NCBI GenBank assembly: GCA_030035585.1
Contig: CM057468.1
Span: forward strand, 60,198,145-60,262,144
Length of the DNA: 64,000 nucleotides
Direction: 5' to 3'
DNA from: Dugong dugon
Taxonomy: Eukaryota > Chordata > Mammalia > Sirenia > Dugongidae
This document shows positions 1 to 10,680 of the stretch, piece by piece (the first letter of the stretch is position 1; the number at the start of each line of letters is the position of its first letter). The position numbers and the translations under genes are program-made. The notes beneath the pieces are model-generated. The model made no database searches. It worked only from the letters and a program-made list of their open reading frames with translations, and was not told where the DNA came from.

Positions 1-261
1 TGCATTTAATGAACCCACTTTTGAGTATATTGTGGTAGTTTGTCTTAAATTCTCCAGAAGCAAATAGAGAATTTGGATTCTTTACATTATCCCTGATTTT
101 CAATATGTGAAAATGTATGTTTACAAAAGCAACTTGTATTTTGGGGTTATTTGATGATAGGCTTGTAGATGGCATCTCAGTGTGTTCAGCTTTTGAGTAT
201 TATGAACCCCGGTGTTAAGACACTGTCATTTTACCTATTTAGTCATCCGGTGATGATGAGT

Positions 262-480
262 GATTAAGACTAGAACTTTGACTTCATTGCCTGAATTTGA
301 TTCCCAGTTTTGGAGCTTACCATCTGTATGTTCTTGGGCAGTTACTTAACTACTTAAATACTCCTTATCTTGGCTTCCTCATCTGTGGAAGGAGGAAATA
401 ACAATGCCTATCTCAGAGGATTTTTGTCAGAAAATACATGTATTATTGATATTGAATGAAGTATAGATGTCGATATTCAC
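262..480 (+). repeat. MIR SINE fragment
   Basis: An old mammalian-wide MIR. The core reads like the MIR consensus in order: a 'cccagttttggagcttacc' block, then 'ttcttgggcagttactta', then 'cttcctcatctgtggaagg' and 'cctatctcagagga'. Divergence is high, as expected for an insertion older than the placental radiation. The first 260 bases of the window before it show nothing I can name. Family assignment is from memory of the consensus. Confidence 0.75.
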
Positions 481-761
481 TATACAAAAGAAGTTGCATA
501 AGCCAAATTGCCTTTATGTTAGTAAAACATGCCTTATTTCTCATGTAATCATACGCATTATTTCAGTAAAAGAGGTATATTTTCTCTCCTTTTTATCTTC
601 TTAGCTGTATGATCATCATAATAAGTTAAAGCAAAATAGTTCTTGTATGATCAAATGACAACAGAGAAAGAGAAAAGCAACAAACCCTAGCCTGGACAAT
701 TCCACCCAGCCCATTGTTACTCTGAGATCTTCTGTTTTTTCTCTGTTCTCTTTTCTCCACT

Positions 762-849
762 CTCTAATAGAATTTGGAGGATTAGATGAAATAATCTATG
801 TAAGAGATTTAGCACAGTTCTTAATACATAGTAAGTACTCAATAAATGT
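762..849 (+). repeat. MIR 3' tail
   Basis: The last part of a MIR, ending in the typical 'catagtaagtactcaataa' block. The AfroSINE that follows is inserted at its very end and duplicated the last bases. Confidence 0.65.
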
Positions 850-987
850 TAAAACCAAACCAAACCTGTTGCCAAGTCGATTGTGACTCACAGCAACCGT
901 ATAGAACAGCCCCATAGGGTTTCCAAGGAGTGGCTGGTGGATTCAAGCTGCCGACCTTTGGATTAGCAGCCAAACTCTTAACCACTG
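850..987 (-). mobile_element. AfroSINE, minus strand
   Basis: tRNA-like afrotherian SINE read on the minus strand. On the + strand it starts with 'aaaaccaaaccaaacctgtt' (the tail) and ends near 'aactcttaaccactg' (A-box side). A 10-bp direct repeat, CAATAAATGT, lies at 840-849 and 988-997 and is the likely target duplication. An open frame of 89 codons across it is only a by-product. Confidence 0.88.
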
Positions 988-1139
988 CAATAAATGTCAG
1001 GTGCTGCTTTATTATTATTTTTATGTTATTACTATTATTTGAATGTAAGGATGCCTTGAAATAATTCCTTGCCTTGCCTAGAGACTCACAAGTCATTTTT
1101 AGCAACAAAGGGTATCTGGGGTGGGGGAATAGGAAAGCA

Positions 1140-1225
1140 AGGGTATTGGTTTTGAATTCTTAGTCTGCCACTCACTCTATGACATTGGACTCAGTTTGTT
1201 CACCTGCAAAATAGGTTTTAGAGCA
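1140..1225 (+). repeat. MIR fragment
   Basis: Short, diverged MIR-like core ('tctgccactcactctatgac', 'cacctgcaaaatagg'). Weakly supported because only two blocks of the consensus are recognisable. Confidence 0.45.
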
Positions 1226-1227
1226 GC

Positions 1228-1640
1228 TAACATGTATTAAGCTCTTACCATGTTCTAAATGTCTTACTTGTCTTATTCCATTTAATCCTTGTACCAAACA
1301 CATTATGTAGTTACTAATACAGTAAAACCTGCAAAAGCCATAACCTGTGTAAGGTGGAAACCTGTCAGAGGAGGAAAACTCAAATATTTTTTACTAAAAG
1401 AAGTGATAGAAAAGTAGTAATACCGCCCCCTGTCAGAGGTGGAACACTTGCAAGACCTATAAAAACGAGGCAGTCCTGCTGAGTTCTGGCTCTCACAGGT
1501 TTCACTGTAGTGTTATTCTTTTTGATAGAGGAGACAATTGTGGTACAGAGAAGTTAAATAACTTGTGTGAGTTCACACAGCTAGTAAATGAACAAGTCAG
1601 GATGCAAACCCATGCAGTCTGACACCATAGCTCATAATTA
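1228..1640 (-). repeat. MIR split by a TIR element
   Basis: Minus-strand MIR in two parts. Left part 1228-1317 carries the 'gctcttaccatgttctaa' and 'ccatttaatcctt' blocks; right part 1510-1640 carries 'agaagttaaataacttg', 'cacacagctagtaaatga' and 'gcagtctgacacc'. The halves join cleanly if 1320-1507 and one TA are removed. Confidence 0.75.
1320..1507. mobile_element. 188-bp Tc1/mariner-type non-autonomous DNA transposon
   Basis: Bounded by near-perfect terminal inverted repeats: CAGTAAAACCTG at the left and CAGGTTTCACTG at the right (11 of 12 pair). A TA dinucleotide flanks each side (1318-1319 and 1508-1509), the target duplication of Tc1/mariner and pogo/Tigger elements. There is no coding capacity, so it depended on a transposase supplied in trans. 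It interrupts a MIR and is therefore younger than it. Family name within the superfamily is not determined. Confidence 0.8.
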
Positions 1641-3427
1641 TCTTGTAACATTTTCTTCCATATAATAGTAGCAATGCTCATCTAACTCAAGGGTTTTAGG
1701 TGAGAAATAGAGATGTAGCAAAAATACATTGCAAAAAGTAAGGAGTCATAATAAAACACCTTATCAATGTAACTGCAAAGGTGTTTTGAAAACATTAATG
1801 ATTTGAATAATTTACCTCTAAATCATCTTTGGTTAATGATTCAAAGAAGGGAGGACACTGTGGCAAAATCTTTCAGGGTGTTTATCTACTCTTTCCAGAA
1901 CCTGTCCCCATCAGTTTAGGCACATATATAGCTAATTTTTCAAGAGTAGTCATTGCTTGTCATTTATCACTAAACCTTTTCCTTAAAATGGGACAGTAAT
2001 ACTATTTACTTCACATGGTTTGATTGAAAATTAAATGACATAAGCGATAAAACAGAGGGTACATTTGATAAATTATAATTATTATTAAAACAAGCCATTG
2101 AATTCTCAAAGGTTAGCCTCTAACAACTCTTCTCTGATCAGAAGTCAACAACTAGATGGTAGAATAAATACTGGGCAGGCATTTCACCATCTATATTTTT
2201 ACCTGTGAAGCAGCATTCCCCACTCCCCTTTTTTAATTCAAGATTTAAAAAATTAGAACCAGTTACCCATTCTTATATTCTTAATTGTGAATTTCAGCTT
2301 TGTGTTTTCTTCACATTTTTCTCTCTTAGAACTCCATGTAAATGTTTGTCATTTATCACAGTTGTCATGAAACTGTTCTTTGCTCCACACGAGGAATACA
2401 GAAACCTCACAAACGGCCCAATGACTCCATTCAGTATGAATTAGCGCTGACTCACTAGAAGTGATTACACTACCAGGGTACAGTGTTCTCATCATTTTTC
2501 TTTGAAGCTATCATTAGAATCAGTGTCAGTGAACAATTTGTACTTTTTCTCAATGCTGTATATATTGGCAACATCAGCTGTAGCCCTGTGAATCTACTTA
2601 TCTAGCAGGCCGATTAGAGATTTTCTGTTATATTACTTTATTATGTGACTCCCACTCCCTATGATTTCATGGTAATGGTCCTTCTACATTAAGTAAGCTC
2701 ACTGCTGGCTACATTCGCAGCTTAAAGCACACACGCAAGCACACACATTAGAAAGTTGACCTGGTGTTATATTTCACTCAGATGATAAAACAGTTCTTGG
2801 GTAGCTACAACTTTAGGTCAGAAATCCAAGTATAATTAATTTAATCCTGTGAACTCTATGTAAGCAGTTTAGTCCCCTTATCTTATATTCATAAGAATAT
2901 TGAGTAAGAATGAGGGCTCTTGGTATTTGTAAATTAATTTATTGCTACACAAATGCACCATTATCCGACTCGTGTGTGCAATGATTAGTCCATGCTCTTC
3001 TACATTTCTTCTTGGATAGGTCCAACAGTATTTTGACCACCAATTCATACACCTTTTATATATATACACATTCTCATTTACCAAAAAAAAAAACTTGACA
3101 GAAAAATCATTCCTTCTTTCTTTCATTCATTTAATGAATGAATGAAATTTTATTCATTCAATCATTCATTCACTCATTTCTCATTTACATATGCACACAT
3201 AATTTTTCTGCTAGCTCATGTGTGATTTTTTCTTTCCAAGATGCACTTGTAAATTTGTGACTGATTTCATTTTCTTATATCAGAAGCTTTAGAAATATTT
3301 AAGCTAATGAGCACTTATACAAAGAAAAGAAAGCAAAATCACAGTTGAATAGGTATTTTGATAAGTATATAGATCTTTAAAATAATGAAAAAATACATTT
3401 GAATATATTTTGATACTGTGTGTATTT
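1641..3427. other. AT-rich stretch without recognised genes
   Basis: No exon-like structure, RNA gene or clear interspersed repeat seen. It holds a TTCA/TGAA-rich patch at about 3110-3180 in which 'ttcattcatt' pairs with 'aatgaatgaa' a few bases further on, enough for a small hairpin. Open frames here are short and lack family features. Confidence 0.6.
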
Positions 3428-3445
3428 TGTTTTACATAACTTCTT

Positions 3446-3881
3446 TTTTGGAGCATTGTACAATAAAATTTATTTAACTTATTTTGTGCTTTAGATGAAG
3501 GTTTAGAGAGCAAATTAGTTTCTCACTGAACTATTAATACACATATAGTTTGGTGACTTTGGTTGCCAAACCTGCAACATGTCAACACTCTCCCTTTCTT
3601 GACTATGGGTTCCCCATTTCCAGTAGTCCAGCTTTCCTGCCCCCTCCTGCCTTCTCGACCTTGCCCCTGGGCTGGTGTGTCCATTGAGTCTCATATAAGT
3701 GGTTGAGCTACCTGTATTATTGTTTGTTTTATGGGCCTGTCTAATCTTTGGCTGAAGGGTGAACCTCAGGAGGGACTTCAGTACTGAGTTAGAAGAGTGA
3801 AGGTTGTCTGGGAGCCATACTTTCAAGGTGTCTCCAGTCTCTGTCAGACCAGTAAGTCTAGTCTTTTTTTGTGTGAGTTGG
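3446..3881 (-). mobile_element. L1 3' UTR insertion with perfect TSD and probable 3' transduction
   Basis: A 5'-truncated L1 on the minus strand. The L1 3' UTR body spans about 3481-3881 (blocks 'ctttagatgaaggttta', 'gtttgttttatgggcctgtc', 'tctccagtctctgtcagacc'). An exact 18-bp direct repeat, TGTTTTACATAACTTCTT, lies at 3428-3445 and 3882-3899. Between the left repeat and the usual L1 3' end are about 35 extra bases that, in the element's sense, contain an AATAAA hexamer followed by a short A run. That is the layout of a 3' transduction. A 155-codon frame across the UTR has no coding meaning. Confidence 0.85.
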
Positions 3882-3939
3882 TGTTTTACATAACTTCTTA
3901 TTTGAGGGGATAAATTTAGGGTATTTGATAAATCATTGG

Positions 3940-4160
3940 ATTTGAAGTCACATAAACCTAAATTTAATCCCAGCTCTGCCACTTAACTGGTTGTATAGCC
4001 TTGGGGAAGTTATCTAAAATAATAAATTTTCATTTCCTCAGCTTAGTTTCCTCAGGAAAACAGAGAATAAAAACCTTAAGGGGTTGTTTTGATATACAGA
4101 GAAGAAGATAGAGTCTATAGAACCTAGCATGTCTGGCATATAAGTGGTGAGTATTATTAA
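3940..4160 (+). repeat. MIR SINE
   Basis: Good MIR core: 'cccagctctgccacttaact', 'gccttggggaagttatc', 'agtttcctcaggaaa', 'cctagcatgtctggcatata'. A short CA run follows at about 4188-4200. Confidence 0.75.
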
Positions 4161-5398
4161 TAATAATTATATCCACCAATGTATACTACACACACACACA
4201 TTTAAAATAATATTTTGATACCTAGGGCATTAAAAGCAATGAAAAATACAAACTTGAGAATATTTGCTTAATTTGAGTTGATTCCAAAAGAAGATGTGAT
4301 GACTTTAAATTTAGGTCTCAGAAAGATGACAGAATCTTATTTACATATAATTTATATCATTAAAATGAAAAAGCGTCACTTTTTAACGGTAAATCCATCG
4401 GTGTCTACTGAAGATGCTCATAAGAGATGGGAAGAATTTGATTAAGTGGGGAGGAAGGTGTGGAGCAATTTACTGAACAATAACACATAATGAAAAGTCC
4501 AGAAGCAGAAGTGACAGATTCAGTCTGATAGACTTCCACATTTACATAAGCTACTCCACTCTCCTGATTTTAATAAGCAAGTTTTTAAACCTGAATCCTT
4601 ATTACTCTTTATCTGTACACTTGGTATATGCTGGTTTATATTATAATTTAAGCTTTATTTTTTTTAAGTAAAATTTAATTTTCCAGGCCACTGTCCTTTC
4701 TGTTTTGTAGTATTCAGGATTGGACATTAATGTGAGAAAGAAAAGAGGATTTAGGTTGTGTAGGAATCCTTTTTATTGTATGTAGCTACAGTTTATTCAT
4801 TTCATTGCTATAAAATATCTCATATTGTGACTATGTCAAAATAGATTTTTCAATCCTTCCATGTTTGTGTCTAGCTTTTTCTCCTACAATGTTCCAGTGA
4901 AAATTCATGTATGTGTCTTCTAGTGCACATGGCGTATATGTAAGATTTTCTTAACAGCTAAGTATGGAATTGCTGGATTGTAGACAATGTGTTTGTTTAA
5001 ATTCTTAAGATAATGCCAAATTATTTTCCATAGTGTTGTAAAATTTACTGATCTCAGAGTATAAATTTCCTCACCAAAATTGAAATTGTCAGATTTCTTT
5101 GTTTTTTCCATTAAGGAAATTAAATGATGTCTCATTGCATTCCTAATTATCATTTTTGTTCGTGTTTTCTGTTGAATCAATGGCTATTTTATATTTACTG
5201 GGCACTTATGTTTCCTTTCCTGTGACATGCTTTTTCATGTCTTTTACTCTTTTTTTTTTTTAATTTGGTTTTGTTTTCTTGACTTTTAGATATTCTCTAT
5301 AGGATGATATCTATTCTTTACCATTTATATTGATTAAAAATATCTTCTCCCAGCTTGTAGTTTATCTCATCACCCCTGGATTGAATTGAAATGGATTT
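4161..5398. other. AT-rich stretch without recognised genes
   Basis: No gene, RNA or confident repeat seen apart from the short CA run. The part from about 4770 to 5350 has the cadence of an eroded L1 3' region, but I cannot place it in a family. Confidence 0.45.
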
Positions 5399-5408
5399 TA
5401 TTTCCATA

Positions 5409-5583
5409 GCTTTGTTGTTAGGTGCCATTGAGTCAGTTCTGACTCACAGCAACCCTATGTACAACAGAACAGAACACTGCCCAGTCCTGCACCATCCTCA
5501 GAATTGTTGTTATGCTTGAGCCCATTGTTGCAACCACTGTGCCAATTCATCTTTTTGAAGGTCTTTCTCTTTTTCGCTGACTC
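5409..5583 (-). mobile_element. RTE LINE, 5'-truncated 3' end
   Basis: The + strand begins 'ttgttgttaggtgccattg' and continues with 'aaccctatgtacaacagaac', the complement of the RTE 3' terminus also seen at 22762 and 39991. A 10-bp repeat TATTTCCATA at 5399-5408 and 5584-5593 marks the target duplication, giving a 175-bp insertion. Only the codons for the C-terminus of the RTE protein remain. Confidence 0.88.
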
Positions 5584-5593
5584 TATTTCCATA

Positions 5594-6188
5594 CAGTAAT
5601 GTCACATAATAGTTTACTTCCTTCCGCAAATGAAGATAGGTATTAAAACACCCATTATTATTATTAATTCAGATAAACATAATTTTTTTTTTTCTATATA
5701 GTGTTAGATATATCCAGCTACAATTCCTCCTGTAACCACCAGTGTAACTTTATATAAATCCTGGGCAGGGTTATGATTACAGGCTTTAATCATGCAAAAA
5801 TATAATGCTAACATATAAATTGAAATTAATTCCACAATCTTGACTTCAGTAGCAGGGTTTACTGACTAGTTAGTTATATTTTAAATACATAAATGATAAT
5901 TTTCCCTGTTTTTGTATAGTCGAGGGTACGCAAACATAAATTCAAAATCTACCCTACATCATATCAAAGCCTCTGAAATATATTGAAAATATCCTACATC
6001 CACAGTGGTATATTACTAACAACACATGTGTCTTTTCTTGAACAAGCCAAATACTAATAATTTTACCTATTTATTAGCAATTTGTCCTATAGGTCAATAT
6101 AAGCCATTTTTCCCCAGATCATAGTTCAGACTTTATCCCTATTACTCTATAAACCAACAAGTTTGAAAATTACCTTCATATACCATAT
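5594..6188. other. AT-rich stretch, nothing recognised
   Basis: No gene or confident repeat seen between the RTE tail and the next AfroSINE. Confidence 0.5.
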
Positions 6189-6390
6189 CAAGGTCCCTGA
6201 GTGGTACAAACAGTTAAGTGCTTGACTACTAATAGAAAGGCTGTCAGTTCAAGCTGACCTAGAGGTGCCTTGGAAGAAAGGCCTGGTGATCCTCTTCTGA
6301 AAAATCAGCCATTGCAAACCCTATGGAGCACAGTTCTACTCTGGTACACATGAGGTCATTATGAGTTGGAATCAAGTTGACAGCAATTGT
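6189..6390 (+). mobile_element. AfroSINE (older, ~200-bp type)
   Basis: Plus-strand copy: 'ggtccctgagtggtacaaac' start, 'gtcagttcaagctgacc' B-box area, 'gaaaggcctggtgatcctct' central block, and 'catgaggtcattatgagttg' tail. It carries the central block that the shorter ~165-bp copies (for example 56514) lack, so at least two AfroSINE types are present in the window. Confidence 0.85.
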
Positions 6391-9270
6391 TTTTTGTTTG
6401 CTTGTTTGTTTTTTAAATAGCAAGGAAATGTTTTCTAGAACATAAAGAGAGTATTTTAGCAAAAAATGCAAAATTCAGGGGAATAACATAAAATACAGGA
6501 ACATTGAGTTTATTGGAAAATCTCCTTTGAGAATTTTTTGTGTTCATATAATTAAGCTTTGTCATTCTTCCTTCACCTCTGAGGTAGTTTAACTATCGCT
6601 ACTACATTTTTTTAAAAAAAATTCTGTTCTTTCACGCTCACTTGTGATGCTTGTAATTATTTTTAGAATCTAAAGATATAATTTTTCTCAAGATTTATCA
6701 TGATCATCACGTACAATTAAAGAAGCTTTACTCTATTCCAGGTCCTGTGCTAAGAGTTTTATACTACTAATCTCATTCACAATGCACATATTTTCTCTCA
6801 TTTGTATATTGCTTACCATTCTGTTGGGGTGAAAAGAAGATATCTGATGTACTGAGTGTGGAACAGGCTAAGTAAAGGTGAAAATAAGCCATTTGGCGTG
6901 ATTTATATGAGGTCCTTTTAAATATGTATAAATTCTCCACTTCGTAAGATTCTTCTAAAAATATTTACTTTTTTTCTTTCTATGAGCAATAAAATGCTTG
7001 TTAAACAGAGTAAAGCAATACTAGAATATAGTATTAACATAGTATAGTATTACTTATTTTGTTTTATGAAAGGAGAGACTAGATTTGACACAGTGGACTG
7101 CCAATTACCACATGGAGTTTTCTAAAACTTATTGATCCCTATGTGGAATGTTAAAAGATTGAAACCACATCCAAGAAAATGTTAATGCATGACATTTTCT
7201 ATGTATTTTCTTACCCTATTAAGATGGTTGAAAATTAAAAAGACATGAATATAGCTTATATTCTTACCCACTCATGCCCTCTCCCTTAGGCCCTTGTTTG
7301 AATAGTACTAGCGTGAGCATCCACGAAGTGCAGTTGCTTTTGCAAATACTTTGAGTGCAAGGAGATGTTCACCATCAAGTGTTTTTTTATGCAATTTAAT
7401 ATTATGTGCATTATGAGAAACACTAGTTCTATGTTTCTGATTCACTTATACTTAAATCAACAAAACATAGATGTTTTAAGGATAATTTTACATCCAAAAA
7501 TATGTATTGAATTTTTTCAAGTATTTAAATGCATTTCTTTTTTCCTTTAGTTTAGTTCTTGTGTGTTTGTTTCATTTTCCTTTGCCTCGCTTTTTGCTTG
7601 TTTTACTTTTCTTGCTTGAAAACAGGAAGTAATTGTCTGGCAAGGGTAGATTAACTACAAGAGTGAACATGTAGAATTTAGTTTAGCATCACAAACCTTG
7701 GAATTTTGAGTGATTCTAAAATGGATACACCCTTATTAATTATATTGTTTGGGTAAAAATAGAGATTTAGGAATGTTAAATCTAGCTTGTTCCATGGCCC
7801 ATTGCTCAACAGTGACCCAGATTCCATCCCGTTGACTCACATCTCTCCACATTTTTCATGGCTGTACTATTACCTGACTTATTTGTGGGTGTAATCTACC
7901 AGTGTCAGCATGGTGAATTATGAGCAGCAGCTTAATGTAAACATCATTTACTCATACAAAATTATTTCCACATCACCCTCGGTTTTCTGAGTGGCATGTT
8001 AAAGTGAGATCCTGCCCCTTTTTGTAATCACCTGTCCTACATTTAAAATAACAAAGAGTTCTGCATTTTGCCTTCTCTCCTCTGAGTGTGCCATGCACTG
8101 TGCTATGATTTATGACCTGAGCATCCAACACTCTCCATGCACTAACAAGATGGCCCACTGAGCTTGAAATATATCCCCAAAATGAAAGCAAATGCAGCCT
8201 TGTGATATAAAGCCTGTCGACCCACAAGGAATTAAACACATAGTGGTTCTAAGTTTTAATCATTCTTCTGTGTTGCCATGAAGAATGGCAAAAATAGGTT
8301 AAGATCTATGGGTAGACAGGATTTCACATCCTAGACAAGGACCCTAAAGGGAATCCTATCCCTGAGAAAAAAGGAGCAGGGATATTTGGCAGAATGTCAA
8401 TGTGGTTTCCACCAGTACATGACAGGGAGTCATTACAGACTTGCTGTTGCCTGTAAGCTGGTTTCTCTACCATCAACTACGAGGCCAGAATGCACGATTC
8501 CAGATGCTCTCGCCAATTGACCGTAAAATTGGTATGCATTTCTGGCCAAGCCTGAGATTTTAAAAGCCCCCCTCCCCCTCTCCTCAACACTCTACCCCCA
8601 GTTCCCTCTGAAAAGCTGCTCATTATTCTTCCTTTGCCCCCTCATCTCAGCAGAAGAAATACTTCTGGAATCAATTAGAAATGTCTGCCCTTGATGAGGT
8701 TTGCACGTGAGTTTGGAGTTGTGAGGCTTTGATAGTGGCAGCCAACAGCTGCAATTTCAGGTGGTAAAATCTGAGAAGGAATTTTCCAGGGTTTATTTAC
8801 TATCATAAAAATTTAAAAATAGGCAAGACGTGTTGGAGACTGTCTTATATGTCTTTGAAAGTGAGGTTAAATTTGGATTATATATTTATTTTATCCACAA
8901 TGAGCAGTATGGAGGTCTCTGGTGGATTTTTAGATTGCCTTAATAGATTGTGTCAAATGGTTATAAATACTGGAAATAGGGGTCTCCTTGCTGTAGGTTA
9001 ATGGTGAAAGAGCATCTGTTACTCCTTCTGTCATGTTAACTGCTTGACAAGTAAAGATAGTCAAAGTTAATGGAAATCAGAACTTCTGAAAAATGTGGGT
9101 ATTAACAAGATGCCTTATTTACTTTCAGCTGTTAATTTAAACACTATTTAGGTTTCAAGATGCAATGCTACCCAACTCAAATGCTGCTGTATAACAATAA
9201 ATATGCCACATAATTTGTATTGTGTGGTATTATTCACCTTCGTATTTTTGCACTTCCTGTGTAATTCATT
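6391..9270. other. Mostly unique AT-rich sequence
   Basis: About 2.9 kb with no gene seen. A weak MIR/L2-like block lies near 6722-6790 ('ggtcctgtgctaagagtttt'). The stretch 8440-8800 is less AT-rich, with a C-rich run at about 8566-8600, and shows no transposon signature, so it may be older unique sequence. Short frames here look random. Confidence 0.5.
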
Positions 9271-9440
9271 TGGGAGAACTGGTGGCAAAGTGGTTAAGAG
9301 CTCAGGCTGCTAATCTAAAGGTCCGGCAGTTCAAATCCACCAGCCACTCCATGGAAACCCTATGGGGCAGTTCTCCTCTGTCCTATAGGGTCGCTATGGT
9401 CAGAATTGACTCGACAGCAATGAGTTTTTGGTTTTGTTTT
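9271..9440 (+). mobile_element. AfroSINE (short type)
   Basis: Plus-strand copy with 'gtggttaagagctcaggctg' (A-box side), 'gcagttcaaatccacc' (B-box), 'ccctatggggcagttctcct' and the tail 'gactcgacagcaatgag' followed by a T/G-rich end. It faces the next AfroSINE across about 20 bases. Confidence 0.9.
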
Positions 9441-9462
9441 GCTATGACTCATTTAAGCATAT

Positions 9463-9650
9463 TGTTGCTGTTAGTTGCAGTCAAATCAATTCCAACTCAT
9501 GAGGACCCCATGTGTGCAGAGTAGAAATTTTTCATAGCATTTTCAGAAGCAGATCGCCAGGCTTGTCTTCCAAAGCACTTCTGAGGTGGGTGTGAACCAC
9601 CAACCTTTCCTATAGGGGTGAAGCGCTAAATCGTTTGCGCCACTCAAGGA
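9463..9650 (-). mobile_element. AfroSINE (older type), minus strand
   Basis: Minus-strand copy reading 'tgttgctgttagttgcag' then 'caattccaactcatgagg' and ending near 'gtttgcgccactcaagga'. More diverged than its plus-strand neighbour. The two form an inverted pair. Confidence 0.85.
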
Positions 9651-9676
9651 TGATGCCAATTAAGCATAACGTCTTT

Positions 9677-10664
9677 TTTTTTTTTTTTAACTGTGCTTTA
9701 GGTGAAAGTTTACAGCTAAAGTTAATTTATCATACAAAAATTTATACACATATTGTTATGTGACCCTAGTTGCAATCCCCATAATGTGACAGCACACTTC
9801 TCCTTTCCACTTCAGATTTCCCATGTCCATTCAACCAGCTCCTATCCCTTTCTGCCTTATCATTCCACCTCTGGACAGGAGCTGCCCATTTAGTCTCTGT
9901 ATTTACTTGAACTAAGAAGCACACACTTCATGAGTATCGTTTTATGTTTTATAGTCCAGTCTAATCTTTGTCTGAAGAGTAGTCTTCGGGAATGGTTTTA
10001 GTTCTGGGGTTAACAGAGAATCTGGGGTCATGCCTTCTGGGGTTCCTCTAGTCTCAATCGGACCATCTTTTTATGTGAATTTGAGTTTTGCACCACACTT
10101 TTCTCCTGCTTGGTCAGGGACTCTCTGTTGTGTTCCTGTCAGGGCAGTCATTGGTGGTAGCTGGGCACCATCTAGTTCTTCTGGTCTCAGGCTGATAAGT
10201 TTCTGGTTCATGTGGTCCTTTGGTCTCTTGGGCTAATATTTTCCTTGTGTCTTTGGTGTTCTTCATTTTCCTTTGCTCCAAGTGGGTTGGGATGAATTGA
10301 CGCATCTTAGATGGCCGCTCACTAGCTTTTAAGACCCCAGATGCCACTCACCAAAATGGGATGCAGAACATTTTCTTGATAAACTTTGTTATTGCCAGTT
10401 GACCTAGATGTCCCCTGAAATCATGGTCCCCAGACCCCCACCCCTGCTACACTGTCCCTCAAAGTGTTTAGTTGTGTTCAGGAAACTTCTTAACTTTTGG
10501 TTTAGTCCAGTTATGCTGACTTCCCCTGTATTGTGTGTTGTCCTTCCCTTCACCTAAGATAATTATTCTTGTCTGCTATCTAGTTAGTGAATTCCCCTCT
10601 CGCTTCCTCTCCGCCCTCTTAACCATCAAATAATGTTTCCTTCTGTGTTCAGACCTTTTCTTGA
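9677..10664 (-). mobile_element. L1, 5'-truncated, 3' UTR only
   Basis: Starts with a T run (the poly-A read from the other strand), then the L1 3' UTR blocks 'gctttaggtgaaagtttac', 'ggactctctgttgtgttcc', 'cttttaagaccccagatgcc' and 'gctgacttcccctgtattgt'. A decayed direct repeat, TAAGCATAACGTCTTT at 9661-9676 and TAAGTATAGCATCTTT at 10665-10680 (13 of 16 identical), looks like the target duplication. No ORF2 sequence is left. Confidence 0.88.
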
Positions 10665-10680
10665 TAAGTATAGCATCTTT

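Noticed and set aside
3515..3982. 155-codon minus-strand ORF as a host gene
   Set aside because: It lies mostly in an L1 3' UTR and crosses the target duplication into flanking MIR sequence.
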